A DNA stretch of 64,000 bases from Guyanagaster necrorhizus. Lineage: Eukaryota > Basidiomycota > Agaricomycetes > Agaricales > Physalacriaceae. A program made the position numbers and the translations under genes. Each line of letters opens with the position of its first letter. Position 1 is the stretch's first letter. The notes beneath the pieces are model-generated. The model saw nothing but the letters and a program-made list of their open reading frames with translations. It was not told the DNA's origin and ran no database searches. The DNA lies in assembly GCF_019112545.1 (NCBI RefSeq), contig NW_025064900.1, positions 302,325-366,324 on the forward strand, given 5' to 3'. Shown piece after piece: positions 46,704 through 59,480 of the stretch.

Positions 46704-47421
46704 ATGTTCAAGTCTTTGTTATTTGCACTTGCAATCATTCTCCCCATCTTCTCTTTGCAAGTCAACCCTTTGCCAGATTGCCTGTATGTCTTAGCTTGGG
46801 TACTCAGTCAAAAGTTCTCATTCTCTTTTAATACTAACCACAAATATCCATAGGCTGTCTTTGAAACACTGGTACAAGGACTTATTGTATTCACCCAATG
46901 CAAATGCAGCCTGGCCAGCCTGAGGCCAGTTCATATGATGGGGCATGTCGCAGGCCTCTCTCCTAATGCACTGCAAGGTTTCCATGTCCAGTATACTCAT
47001 CATCTCCTTTTCTTTCTTATACTGATGATGCCATAGTGAATTTGGAGACCTCACTCATGGTTGCATATCTACAGGAGAACATTGGAATCCCTTCAATGCT
47101 ATGCATGGCAGTCTCAAAGCTCTCAAACATAAGAGACATGCAGGTGACCTCAGAAATATCCAGGCTGATGCAAATAGTGTAGTGATTTTGAATATAACTA
47201 ATGATCTCATGACACTCAAAGGACCACTGAGCATTGTTGGGTATGTTCTGCTGCATGAGCTCAGCACAGACAGATTATTGACTTATTTGCACAGACATGC
47301 TATTGTTGTTCATTCAGGTATAGATGACTTGAGCAAAGGCCATAATCTTTTGTCACTTATAAATGGCAATTCTGGTCCCAGAGTTGCATGTGTGATCATT
47401 GGTATTGCTTCGAAGATTTGA
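46704..47421 (+). CDS. Cu/Zn superoxide dismutase, four-exon gene with open core
   Basis: Dismutates superoxide. Exon 2 (46854-46990), exon 3 (47037-47240) and exon 4 (47295-47421, TGA end) join in frame without stops. They contain G-L-S-P-N-A-L-Q-G-F-H-V-H-E-F-G-D, G-C, E-H-W-N-P-F, M-H-G, R-H-A-G-D-L, A-I-V-V-H and G-P-R-V-A-C. All six copper/zinc His ligands, the zinc Asp, both disulfide Cys and the active-site Arg are therefore present. Proposed exon 1 (46704-46783) starts M-F-K-S-L-L-F-A-L-A-I-I-L and resembles a signal peptide, suggesting an extracellular form. However its GTATGT donor leaves phase 2 while exon 2 needs phase 0, so exon 1 is either shifted by an indel or wrongly placed. 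The gene may be functional or very recently lost; its neighbours are pseudogenes. Confidence 0.8.
46784..46853 (+). other. SOD intron 1 (proposed)
   Basis: GTATGT donor, TACTAAC branch point near 46831, CCATAG acceptor, 70 nt. Strong splice signals, but the phase does not fit exon 1 as read. Confidence 0.55.
46991..47036 (+). other. SOD intron 2
   Basis: GTATAC donor, CTGAT branch, CCATAG acceptor, 46 nt. Splicing recreates F-H-V-H-E-F-G-D across the junction. Confidence 0.85.
47241..47294 (+). other. SOD intron 3
   Basis: GTATGT donor, TTGAC branch, GCACAG acceptor, 54 nt. Splicing recreates S-I-V-G-H-A-I-V-V-H; without it a foreign 18-residue insert would interrupt a strongly conserved strand. 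Confidence 0.85.
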
Positions 47422-49127
47422 CATTTTCTGATAAAGAAAACCCTTTCAAGATAGGTGTAGTCTTCTGATTTTCAAATGGGTATGGACTTTGTTTTTTTTT
47501 TTTATATATGAATATGCCATTGTTACCCATGTTTTCTGGACTGTATCTAAAATAACTCATACATGAATTTATGGGTCATTCACCTAGCAGCCACATTAAC
47601 ACCAACAAGTGTTACTTTGTTTTGATTCAAAACAATGTTGATGATGACAGATCACAACATGAGGGGCCCAAGTAATCTTTATTTAAAGTAGGGTTCTCCT
47701 CTCTCTGCCTATTTCTCATATTCACCTCTCATAAGGAATCATCCAAAAAGACTCTAAGAGAAGCCTGCAGTCAGCAAGGAGTTTCTAATACCCATTCCAC
47801 ATTATACTTCCCCATAAACTTTCCTTTGCAAGGATACACCAGAAAACCAAATTATCAGACACAGCTCATGTCCTTGTCTCTGCAGCATGTATGGTTCCAG
47901 AGGGTGCAAGTGGCATTTCTTCTATCCATACCAGATGATCATTGCCATGCACTAAGTTTTTCCATTCCAGGACTTTTGTGAACTGTCATTGTGAGTGTTA
48001 TCAGTCTTGATTTCTCCTGTTATACTGATGAATTTTCTACTAGTGGCAGTGGCACATGTTTGCTCTCAGAACCAAATCCTAAAATGCTCACAGACTCACA
48101 GAGGGAGACTTTCTTTGTGAAGCCTTTGTGCACAAATGAAGACCCCACATTTGCTATTATCAAAATGCTCACTTTCTCATCTCCAGTATCCCAAGGACTT
48201 TGGGCTGAGAACCAAGGAGACAGAATTGTTTGTTTAGGGTGTGGATGTCGAAGCAACCTGGGTACTTAGCCAGAACATCATGATTCTTGTTCAGGTATAG
48301 AAGATGCAATCTTGAGATCTGTTGTTGATGTATGGGAAATTGAGGCACAGAAGGTGAAGTCTTAAGCTTGGGCCATAACACAGTGGCTGTTGGAATAGAA
48401 ATATACTGTGCAAAATTAAGAGAGTACTCCAAGGATTGATTGGCTTGCATAGCTAGTCAGATGTGCTCAAGACTTCATGTTATGCATCATGACTGGTTGT
48501 GTTACTGACAAATCATAATCACATGCTTTTGTCACAGTGGTCCTATAATCACATATATATTCAAGCACTGTCCTTTACAGTGAATTGCAACTTTCATTCA
48601 GTTAACACTCTAGGACATGATATGGATGAAGCTTTAGAGATCCATCAGAAAACATCATAAAATGATGCCCTACTTCTCTCAGCTTACATTTTGGTAAAAA
48701 ATATAGGCTTGAGTAAAGCTGCCTCTGGCAAAGTACAAGCAAATACCATCACTATGTCCTGCACATGTTCTTGAATTGAATTGACCATGCTTGGCACTGC
48801 CACTAATGACATGCTGTCACATCTGTGATCATAATGTTGATTCACATGTTGGCTTCTGCTCACTGACTCAGACTGAAGTGCCTGAAATATGTGTTCATCG
48901 CTTTGACAATTAAATCAATATCAGCATAGATAGCAGATTTCAAGGGCTTTTAGATCTGCTATAATATTAATAGGAAAGAATGAAATCTGACTGGATGAAT
49001 GTATTGCAAATCAGTGAATGGGTTTTTCATCAGAGTGTATATGAGCAACTTAAAATGAAGAAAAACATTCATTTAAAGAGGAAAGACCCTCATCCCTTCT
49101 CCTCTTTTTACCTAAATTGAATCTTTA
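47422..49127. other. Unassigned island segment with possible minus-strand exons
   Basis: A T-run near 47490 is followed by a stretch where minus-strand frames at 48450-48169 and 48256-48020 look protein-like (for example S-S-F-V-H-K-G-F-T-K-K and G-F-G-S-E-S-K) and may be exons of one decayed gene. I do not recognise the family. No LTR or X/Y repeat is present. Confidence 0.35.
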
Positions 49128-51018
49128 TTGAACCTGAATCTGGACTCCAGTAAAAAGGGCCACCGGCAACCCTGCATGGGCCACATTGACCACATTGATT
49201 GTGATTTGAGCACAAATATGAGACAATCCACAACAAAGGAACACCAAGCTGGAGAATGTATCTGGATAAGCACAAGTCAGCAATGCTCAGAGGTGTGGAA
49301 GGCAGTCATGAGATCCTGCTATACACTCTTCCTTAACAGGGTCAGAAAAGAAAAAGAAAAGATAATGATTCACAGAGATCATTTTCAACAGACAAATGAC
49401 ACTGACCTTATAAAATATCCAAAAAAAATTGAAAGCTGGAATTTCAGTAGAAGCACTGAGAGGACTATATTTAGTCCTGGTTCTGACTCCTGGAGAAACA
49501 AGTGGTGATTGAGTGGGACATGTTATTTGCTGCCACTATTTACTCATTGCCAGCATTATTTTTATACCCAGATGCACTCTTTCTTTTTCACCAATTTATC
49601 ACTGGCAGATCTGTTTGAGTATGTTTTTCTCACTGAAACTCACATATTCAGGAAGACAGGGGATAAGAGGATAGTTTTCTTCTGATCCTTTGAGAAACTG
49701 ACTCCTAGATAATGTATATCTCAGTCTGGGGCTTATAGCACAATTGACTGAAGTAGCTCTAGATATTTATGAGGTATTTATACTACTGTGACTGAGTGGC
49801 ATTTGCCACCCTATGGACAATGTAATTTCTATGAATAAGGTAAGTCTTTTGTCTTCAGTGTATCTGACATCCATGGTCTCAAGAACAATAGGATGCTAAC
49901 AGATCCAAACAGAGAAGTGAAGACAATAGAGTACAGAGATTAAAATTCTATGTCAATACTAATTTCTAGGCACCTATGTAGGTGCTGTCAATCCTTTTGA
50001 GATGACAATAAGATGGAGAAAAACTCATGTACATAATTACCAGTCTTCTTCTGATGATTCTAATCAAATTAGTAGATCCCAAAAACGGCGTGAAAATACC
50101 ACCATCTAAATTCAAGGTTCTTGGGACTTGCATGATGATCCATGAATCCAGAACCCTGTATTTATGGGGCTCCTCTATTCAATGCCAAGGATTCAGTGCA
50201 ATTATATATTGTTTGAAAGATGCACATAAGATATGGGAAATACGACATTCAACATTCCCTGAATTACTTGTTTACAATAAATCTCATAGTGGTAAGGACT
50301 TGAACTGGCCTTTGGTAAACACTTCCTTAGGCCATATATATGAATTTTTCTCCTTGAAGATTGCATCAGAAATGATGCTTGTGTCCTTTAGTCTGAGAGA
50401 ATAACAGCCTTTGTACTTGATGTGAAGTTGCAGCATTGTGTGATTTAAGTGAAAAAAGGATGCTTGTTTCACCTCAAAACCACTATACATCAGGCTTCTA
50501 CAGCACTTCACCTCAGCAATCTCAAACTGTTGCCTCTATTCAGCATTTCAATTATTAAAGAAGGCATGATAAATGGTTCCCTTAGTGCTACTATTCCTTT
50601 CAATACTCCTTCTTGTGAAGTATGTATTTGTCCCAGATGCATTGGCCTCTTCTTTTGACTGAGGGATCATAGAATTCTGCTGTTATCTGGCAGGCTAGAC
50701 TTCTATAAGGATAGTATTAAGTAGATTGCATGTGTCAGGATCTCCTACATGCAATCTCCATGAGCATCACACTCTGCCAGTTAGAAAAAACACAGAAGTT
50801 TACAACACAGAGAATCTAGAGTTGGACAACTGAATTGTACTATAGGTCTATCATGCATATGTATCAAATAATCACCTTTTATTCTTGACATCAAGAAGAG
50901 GTCCCTCATCATAATAGCACATTGTTGCAAGTGCAAGCAGTATAGACTGAAGACAAATTGCAGCTAGGAGACTTGATACTGGGAATTATTTATACACCTT
51001 ACCAGTGTAGACCATTCT
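49128..51018 (+). other. Unassigned island segment with open plus-strand frames
   Basis: Plus-strand frames at 49128-49508 (126 codons) and 50027-50404 (125 codons) are longer than most chance frames here. The second reads V-D-P-K-N-G-V-K-I-P-P near its start. Neither has a recognisable domain, and both may be remnants of decayed host genes or chance. Confidence 0.3.
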
Positions 51019-52640
51019 TTGGCAAACAGGGTCAGGGTCGTGACTGGGCAGAACAGGCTACTCAGCCTGCTGCAAGAGTGGGCACCAACAGGGAAGCCTG
51101 AGTTTTTCAAAGCAGAGTGGCTTTCTTGCTCTGGTAGTCAGGAGCCAGAGTGCAGAAACTCAACAGATAGTCAAGAAACTGGGGCTGTCAGGATATCGGC
51201 CCAGCATAACTGGTTTGAATGATTGCATGAGCAAATGTCTTTTACTTCTGGGCCTTTTTCTCAACATTACAGCTGTCCTGTGCTTGATTGACAACAGAGG
51301 ATATGCTCTCAATGGCCTTTTGCTTCCTCAGATATACTGCATTGACAACCACTGTAAGATACTGTTTGGATTTTGCTGGAAAGTTCTAGAAAGGGCAATC
51401 CAGCATCATGCTGAGAGTTGATAAGTAAGCTCGAGAGAAAGAGCAAGTTGTAGTAAATTCTAGATACAAGCCTGGAGAGTATAAATACAAGCTCTGTAAG
51501 AGCTGTAGAATAAGAAGTTCATACCATCTGGCCTTACCAGCCTGGAGTCTACCCTGTGCAACACTGAGGCTTTCCAACAGATACATCAGAGAATGCCATT
51601 TGTTTTGCAGGGTGCCAAAAAAGCATCTCATTTCTTCTGTAAGCATTGAGTACTGGCTCATAGTATTTCTGTCTTTAATTCTTATTCTTAAGCAAGTGAT
51701 AAAGTGTAGTCTACTCTTGCAAAACTTGTATAAGTCAGATAAATATTGCACAAACCTTGCCAGCTATGATGAAAAATGACACTGTCCAAATGGAAGCTCT
51801 CCTCACATCATGTAGATTGATCCTGGATCCAGAAGGTTACAAGTGGGAAAACTCCTTTATCTCCAAAGTCTTTCTTCGCTGAGGTAGAACGGTTTAGAGT
51901 CACTTTTGGGCCAGTGCCACATGAAATGACAGCAAGGCTTCTTCCTTCTTCTGTCTTGTTTAACAGAAAGATATGTCACTGATAAGTGCCAACAGATGAT
52001 AGAAGGACATGTATCTACTGTATGTCAAGTTATATTGTTTCTGTTCTGTATTGTACAGCAGCTTGCAGGATGATGCGATCCCTGGGATGGTCCATGTTGC
52101 ACTTTTGCCATCCTTAGCACTGAAATCAATGGAATAAAGGCTTTCAATGTGAAGGCTTTGGTGCAGTTAAATCCTTCAAATTAGAGTTTTCAGGGAGTAC
52201 AGAGTGGTTGGTTATCCTTGTTTTTACAGTGAAAGATAAGCCAATCACATTCTGTTACTCTCTTCATGCTGATCTTGTTTAAAGATGACCTCTGTTGTGA
52301 TCAGTGAGAGGGCAATGATATGCATTGGTTCTTGCTAACAGAAAATCAATACAGATGTCAATCAAGCAATGGAAAAGTGTATAGCAGCTAATTTGGTGTT
52401 TCAATTGCTCCAAGTCATGGCCTGGCCTCATTCTACACATTCCTGAGGAATCATTTGATACAAAGAATATGACATAGCCAGCAAAATACCCTGCCAGTAT
52501 TTAGTAATACTTGTGCCTGATACTCTTGATTGTTACTGACTATTTTATTGATAGGGGAACTCAATGAGCAAGCATCACAGCACTCCTGGATCCAGATTTA
52601 TAAGGTGGTGGGTACTTCCCTGTCTATTATTCACAATAGA
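51019..52640. other. Unassigned island segment
   Basis: Contains a 121-codon minus frame at 51751-51386 and a 67-codon plus frame at 51019-51222, neither with recognisable motif. I see no RNA gene or repeat. Confidence 0.3.
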
Positions 52641-55260
52641 CCCCTCATCTATTGTCCACAGATCATAATTATTGCAGACTCAGCAAAGCCAGTCGAATTT
52701 ACCACAAAATGAATACCATCTTGCAAACATATAAGCAAGAAATAGAGCATCTCTATAAGACTGTTGATGAGGTGGCACCAATGGATGTCATTATTTCAGA
52801 GCTGTGGACTTTGAAGAATGTCATTATCATCATCTTAGAGACATTGTTACAACTGTCTTTGAGTGGAAGCTCAGAGACTATGATAATATTTTTGCTGTTA
52901 AAAGTGATAGGTATGCTAGTTATCTTTGTATGTTTTGATATTTTAAACTGTTGCATAGCTTAACGACAACTTCTATCAGAAACTCACTCCTTTACAAATC
53001 TAAGATAGTTCCAGTGGTGGTCATCAGAGCTCTATTACATGGTCCCATTATTGATCTTCCTTTTCGCTTTGAGTGCATTCATCCATGGAATCATAATGGG
53101 TGCTTGCTATGTGCCAGATACCCAGAGCAAATCCCAAAATTGATCCTGTTTCTAGAGGCCAATTATAGCAAAACTCCTTTGATCACACTTTATGATAAGC
53201 ACCTTTCTTTGCCTAACAGTGCCTCTCAGTGATGTCATCCTAAGCATAGCACAGGAGGATTATTTTTTAAATTGCCAACAAGTAACAAACTATCAGTGTG
53301 CTGCAGAATTGAAGTGGAGACTGAGAGCTCTCATGCATCTCTTTTTGATGAGGTGGACATTCACAGCAAGACCAGCATCATATCATGTGCATATCAAACT
53401 GACGTCCTCGATGTAGCGACTGTCTCTATCCTACAGGTTCCCCATGATATAGATGACCAGTCAAGACCAGCATGTGACAAAAAGAAGAAGATCGGAGTCA
53501 GCAATGTCGATGGCATACTGACTGACCTTGATGGATAAGCCAGAGATGATGAAAACCATAACCCGGAACATACCCTTCCTGCCTTAGAGAATTTCACCTC
53601 CTATCGCCTTCCAGAATATTGCTTGGTGTAGACAGTCAATTATTTCTCTAAAATCCAGTGATATGAGTGCATATATATGTGCCATAGATACTTATCAGCC
53701 AAATGGAACAGAGAAAAAGAAGATTCTCTACATTGCCTTTGGTTCTGGAAAGCAGCAGTGTGGTCAATATTCTCAGCCTTGGTAAGAATGAGGCCAGCAT
53801 CACAGTGATATGAGATGCAGTAGAGGCATGCTAGTATTTATCATCATCGAGATTGTGTCCTTCACACCTGGAGATGGTGGTCATAGAGAAGGAGATGCAG
53901 GCTGATGCCAGATTTATTGGCGGTTATATAAAGGATATTCAGTCTTTGATGGAATCAGGATTCTTCATTGAAACAATAGATGCTGCAAAACATTCTTATT
54001 CACAGGACTAACATTTCCAATCATCGACACTATGCCTAGGACTCGAGAAACAGGACTCTGAGTCAAATCCAACAGAAGCCTCTAGCTTAACATGCCTCTT
54101 CAGTCCCATCTCAAATGCCCACTCACCAGAATCAAATCTTTGACCATGTTCAACCTCTGATCATATCTTTTAGACATCCCTTTCTTTGCACAACACAGTC
54201 ATACATCTGCAAACACTTTGTCTAGAAATTACACAGACCCAAGAGTGCAGCAGAGCACAGAAGCAAGCAAGCAATAAGCAAGCTCCCCATTGTTGATGCA
54301 TTCCTAGCCAAAGCCACAGCCATATACACCAACAATGTCATGAGCACCACAAAGAAACTCTTTAGGGTGCTCTGATCTCACAACCATTCACCTGCCATCA
54401 GTCTTGATATCATGCAATGACCTCTGTAAGTGAAGCCAGTGATTCTGGCTCAGAAGAATGAGCAGATCACCCTTGTCCTGCTCCAATGCACCCTTCCACT
54501 CTATCGAGTCTTTGATCTTCCTTCTGATGATGATCACATTGATTATGCAGGCTGCTATCAGCATCCCAAGCATCCAGAATCCCCACCAGTCCCTTATAGA
54601 TTACCAGAAGTGCAGACTTTCAAGCAATCAAGATACAGGGCTTGCCTCTTTTGAAGATCCAAGGCTCAGAAACCCCTTTTTAAGCTAGAGTGAGCTTTAG
54701 GCAATATGTCTTTAGTGTTTCTCTCTTTCACAGAGTATGCCAGCATTTATCGACCCTCTCGCTTCAGACCACTCTTCATACCCAAAGATATGTTTTCACA
54801 ATCCTCACACTATTATCAAAGTGACACTGGACTCAGCCTTCTTATTTTTATGCCACAGCTGCTTCTGATATCTGACTATAGTAGCTCATTCAGAGACCAC
54901 TCTCGAACGATGATCCAATATCTCTTGGCCCACTCCATTTATGTAGAATTGCAGGTCAATTTTTTTTTCTTTGTATCCTGTGTTCCACAGTCTATATTTC
55001 ATAGAGGAAAGTTGACTTTATGGTTCATATATATTTTCAGACCCACTAAATCATTGCCCACAGTGATTCTTTACAAGATTTTTCTCTGCGAAATCCTTTC
55101 TGATATTTATAGTGGGTGTTTTTGACAGCATTGGATCTAGCAGATTACATGAGTGATGAGTCTCTCTCAGCAGCATGGGGAGTGAATACTACAGCAATCA
55201 AAGCCAAGTACAATGAGGCATTCTGGAAGGATGTATCATGACAATGTGATGATAATGCTT
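52641..55260 (+). other. Cluster of probable decayed plus-strand exons, unidentified
   Basis: Several plus-strand stretches look protein-like and are separated by intron-like signals. They are 52652-52920 (charged helix, then hydrophobic), ending near a GTATGC donor at about 52911 with a TATCAG acceptor at about 52979; 52980-53232; 53272-53538 (D-V-A-T-V-S-I-L-Q-V-P); 53880-54010 (E-K-E-M-Q-A-D-A-R-F-I-G-G); 54290-54390; 54430-54654 (L-P-S-D-D-D-H-I-D-Y-A-G); and 55110-55230 (L-D-L-A-D-Y-M-S-D-E-S-L). They may belong to one or two genes. I cannot name a family, and many are interrupted by stops. Confidence 0.35.
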
Positions 55261-55591
55261 CACCTGCAGGATGCCAACCCCTTCACCACTCTTTATGATC
55301 TGCCTCTCGAATGATAAGAAGGTCTCTGTGAGTGATGAACTGGGATGATTTAGGACCAGTGCTAGCAGTTTCAGACCTCCTGAAAACCATCTCACCATTT
55401 ACTAGCAGCTTTGAGGTAAGTGAGAGGTATATTAAAAAATGGTGACTCCAAAGCTGATGGTAGCTTCATGCTCCCCCTTTGAAGCTGGTTGGAATTTGTC
55501 TGAGCATTGGATTTTTTATGTCGGAAATGGAGTTATATATTATGCACAGACCCTGTGCAAGCACTCTAACTCGAGGGTTTTATGGCTAAAG
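55261..55591. other. Left flank of element F
   Basis: No gene recognised. The last five bases (55587-55591, TAAAG) are F's target duplication. Confidence 0.45.
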
Positions 55592-56063
55592 TGTTAGTGA
55601 CTAACTACTACAAACAAACCAAAACTCAAGGCTGTGCTTCACATTCAAGCAATCAGTACAAGAGGGGGTCTGAAGAGAGCAGAAAGCATCTCAATCAAGT
55701 CAGGTGATGCTGAGAGTTCAGTCAGAAGAGTATTAGGAGAATAAACTTTAGTCTAAAGCTGGGGCTTAAGGCCACAGTGGTGCTACCTTATATACAAAAG
55801 AGTGTATGCTAATAATAAGTAAAGACAGTGTGGCATAGGGCTAGTAGTCATACTAGAGGTGTCTGGTATACAAGTGTTACAGTAAAGACAGTATAGTATC
55901 ATACTGTAGTAGTCCTGTAATGACATAAATACATGAGTATATTGGTGTGTTATGCTGCAGCTTGAGGTTGCAGTACAACAAAGGCATGGAAATAGTGTGT
56001 GAATGACATGAGGAATGATGTGGGTGAAGAATGTGAGAGTGTGAAATGGTCACATTCATAACA
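55592..56063 (-). repeat. Element F 3' LTR
   Basis: TGTTAGTGAC...TCATAACA, 472 bp. Differs from the 5' LTR by transitions, several of them TG against CA at the same dinucleotide (for example 55598-55599 against 63168-63169, and 55640-55641 against 63210-63211). Confidence 0.93.
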
Positions 56064-56079
56064 ATACCCCCTGATCAAG

Positions 56080-57640
56080 GCAGTCATCCCGACTGCTATG
56101 CACTGTGATTGACATTGACCCCCTGGTCATGGTCATGGTCAAGAGGGTCCTCTTGATCATAGAAGAAGTCACCAATCTTGGAGTTGATATCCTTCTATTG
56201 GTAGAGCTTTTTAGGCTCTTGGAGATGTCATCACAGTGTGTAGCAGCATGGGACAAATTGTTTGTAGTCCCACTTGTTAAAGTACCCTTTGAGGGCATGG
56301 AGGATTTATTCATCTCTGTTGAGATACTCCCTGATGAGGTCCTGGCAGTGCTCCAGGTCCTCAGCATGTATCCACTCATTCTCCTTATTTGGCATTCCAC
56401 ACTATTTGATGAGGTACTCTGTCTTCGTGGGTCCTCTTCCCCATCAGATGATTCAGTTGTCGAGTATGCACTTGACTTCCTGTTTGTACTGGTCATCAAC
56501 CAAGTCAGGTGGTGGTGGCAGTAGTTGTTCCTGATTAGGGAATGTGGAGGGATGGTAACAGGTCAGAAGGGACTTATTGAAGATGTCATGGATCTTCCAC
56601 ATGAGTGAAAGTCCAAGTCGGTATGCCAACTCTCTGACCTTCTCCTTGATGGTGAAGGGCCCTACTCACTTGACATCAAGTTTCTTTTTTGGGTAAGGGA
56701 GGGAGAGGTTTGTGGTGTCCAGCCACACCTTGTCGCCAGTGACATATTGTTCTGCCACACTCTTTTTCTTGTCATAGGTGCGTTTTATTGCTTCCAATGC
56801 TTTAGATAAGGCCTTTTCAGCTATCTTGTAAATATTGTCCATGTCTAATAAAAAGTTGGCCATTACAGGCTGGAAGTTTTGACTTGTGTGCACTAGGTGC
56901 ATCTTGGCATTTCAGCCAGTGAGAATTTTGAAAGGTGTGTACTCTATTGAGGAGTGTATCTGGTTGTTATGCTGAAAGACAGCCAGCACCAACCATTCGG
57001 ACCAATCATTTTGATGCCAATTGATGAAAAGACAGAGGTATTTTTCAACCTCTTGATTGACCCATTTGGTTTATCTGTTGGTCTGTGGGTGATAGGCTGT
57101 GGATGGGTTTCCTTTGATATCCAGCATCTTGTATAATTCTTTTATGAAGCCTGACACAAACTGTGGGCCTCAGTCTGAGATAATCTTCCTCGGTATTATA
57201 CCATGTTTGACAAAGACTTCATCACAAAGAATGTGGGTCCATCTTTCAGCAGTCAAGTCCTTGCTCATGGCTACTAGAATGATCACTTTGGAGAAGTGAT
57301 TAACAATGACAAGGATTGAATCATACCTTCTTGACTCGGGTAGATCTATGATCATGTCGACCAAAATGATTTTCTATGGTTGAGTGGGGACTTCATTTGG
57401 GTGTAGAGGCATATGGGGTCTCTGGATGTCCATTTTGTTTCTTTAACAATCTTAGCAGCCCCAGATATAGGCTTTGACTTTCCCTTTCATCTTCAGCCAC
57501 CAGAACTCCTAAAGGATGAGCTCCTTCATTTTCTCCACTCCTGGGTGTCCAGCCATGACATGATCATGTGACATCAAAATGATATGCCCTTAGAGTGCAC
57601 AGTCTTTGGAGACATAGACTCTGCCATCATAGATGAGCAG
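56080..57640 (-). pseudogene. Element F integrase and chromodomain
   Basis: Zinc finger at about 57570-57440 (A-G-H-P-G-V-E-K, then C-stop-D-C). Core from 57364 (M-I-I-D-L-P-E-S-R-R-Y-D, K-I-I-S-D, Y-H-P-Q-T-N-R-Q-T). C-terminal segment 56902-56666 (D-K-V-W-L-D-T-T-N-L). Chromodomain at about 56515-56310 (E-V-K-C-I-L-D-N, then Y-L-I-K, then N-E-W-I-H-A-E-D-L). Mostly one frame with a few stops. Confidence 0.9.
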
Positions 57641-57799
57641 CCTGTCTTGCTTTGAAATCCCTTGCTTGTGATAGAGTGAGTCTTGGATACCTTTGTCCCA
57701 AAGGTGCATCTCTTTCAGCATATTTTGAATATCCTGATGCACTTCTTCTTTTATTGGCAATGTCATTGCCCAAAAGAATTCCGGCTTGAGCAGGATAAT

Positions 57800-59480
57800 G
57801 TCTCTGTTGTTGTCTGCTCCCATGCCATGATAAGCTCTTCAGCTGAGCAGATCAGCCTTCTTGTTGGCCATCTCCAGTTTGTGGTGCAGAGTAAATTAGT
57901 ACTCCACAAGTTCTGTTACCCACTGTGCTTGTCTGCAGTTGAGTTTTTGTGGCTTCTTGAAGTACTGGAGGTTTTGGTGATCCATCCAGATTTCAAAGTC
58001 GAGTTTGGCACCCATAAGGTAATGCTGCTATTCTTCCAGCATGAGCATAATAGCAAGGAGTTCTTTGTCATAGATTTCATAATTTCGCTCAGTTGTCAAG
58101 AGCGCTTTTGACAAAAATGTGAGTGGGTGCCACTTGTTGTCCTATTTTTGAGACAGAACAGCACCAATTGCCCCCTCACTAGAATCTGCTTCCATATGGA
58201 ATTGATTGTCATTGTTTAGAATGGCAAAGACAGCACCATCTTGAACATTTTCTTTAATGGCATTGAATGCCATCAACTGAGCCAGTCCCCAGCTCCATGG
58301 TTTCTTTCTCATGAGTGTGGTCATTGGTCACACAATTTTGCTATAGTCATGTATAAAGCAGCGATAGAAGTTTGTGAACTCCAAAAATAACTGGAGTTCA
58401 GATTTCTTTGATGGTGCCAGCCAATCCATGATGCCGGCAACTTTGACTGAATCCATTTGGACTGCCCTCTTGCTGATGATCACTCCAAGGTACTCGATTT
58501 TGAGTACCTCAAACTCACACTTTTCTGGTTTAAGAAAAAGGTTCTGCTCCTGTAGAATTTGCAAGACTTCTTGGACAATCTTGCAGTGCTCTGCCAAGTC
58601 TTTGGTGAAGATGAGAATGTTGTCAAGGTAAATAGTTACCTTACCTCAGGCGATGAGGTCTTTAAAGATGTCATTCATCATCCACTGGAATGTTGCTGGG
58701 GAGTTTGTCAGTCCAAAGAACATGATGAGTGGTTTGAACAGGCTGCAGTTGGTTTGGAACATGGCCTTCCACTCATCTCCTTCTTTGATCTGGACATTGT
58801 TGTAGCCCCATCGGACATCCAGCTTGGTGAAGTATTTTGCCCCCTGGAGTTTGTCCATCAGGTCAGTGATTAGTGGGAGCAGATAATGGTTCTTGACCAT
58901 TATCTCATTGAGTTTCCAGTAATCTTGTACTGGGTGAAGTTTTCCATTCTTCTTTTTGACAAAAAAGAAGGGTGACACCATAGGTGATTTTGAGGGTTGG
59001 ATCTGGCTGGAGGCCAGATTTTCATCAAGGAATTTGTCGAGTTCCTCTTGCTCAGCTAGGCTAAGCTGGTAGACTTTGCAGTCTAGGCTAGCTTTTGCAT
59101 TTGAGACCAGTTCGATAGCATGGTCCCACAGCTTCCTTGGGAGAAGTTCGTCAAAGTTTTCTTTAGCAAAAACATCATGGTATCCTTGGTACTGCTCCAG
59201 GATGAGATCATCAAAGGTCTTGTCCCTCTTTGCTGAGTTAGCCTTGGCAGCTAATTCATTGGCCTTGCTACCCATGACATAAATATGGATTGTTTCTTTT
59301 ATGTCCACAAAAAGTATTCTGTCCTCCTCCTCCAGATCTGTTTCCCATGGCTCCTCCAGATTGTTGTCTGGCAAATGGAATGGCATCTTTTGGCAGGGGC
59401 ACTGGACTAGTGCCATTGTTTCCTCCTGCCAGTTGATGATGGGATTATGGCACTTAAGCCAATTGTACTCCAGGAACATT
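57800..59480 (-). pseudogene. Element F reverse transcriptase and RNase H
   Basis: RT is open from 59479 to 58646 and again at 58597-58328, all in one frame. F-F-V-K-K-K-N-G-K lies near 58960 and G-L-T-N-S-P-A-T-F near 58710. The catalytic box at 58631-58620 reads Y-L-D-N, so the second Asp is lost by G-to-A. RNase H at about 58324-58050 has M-E-A-D-S-S-E-G-A-I-G-A. Apart from that Asp and a few stops, the domain is well preserved. Confidence 0.92.

Noticed and set aside
46818..47256. Two overlapping minus-strand frames (78 and 79 codons) that look protein-like
   Set aside because: They are antisense to SOD exons 2 and 3, whose plus-strand reading carries all family motifs.
47490..47510. Poly-T run as an assembly gap or LINE tail
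   Set aside because: Only about ten T's, no adjacent target duplication and no LINE coding sequence nearby.
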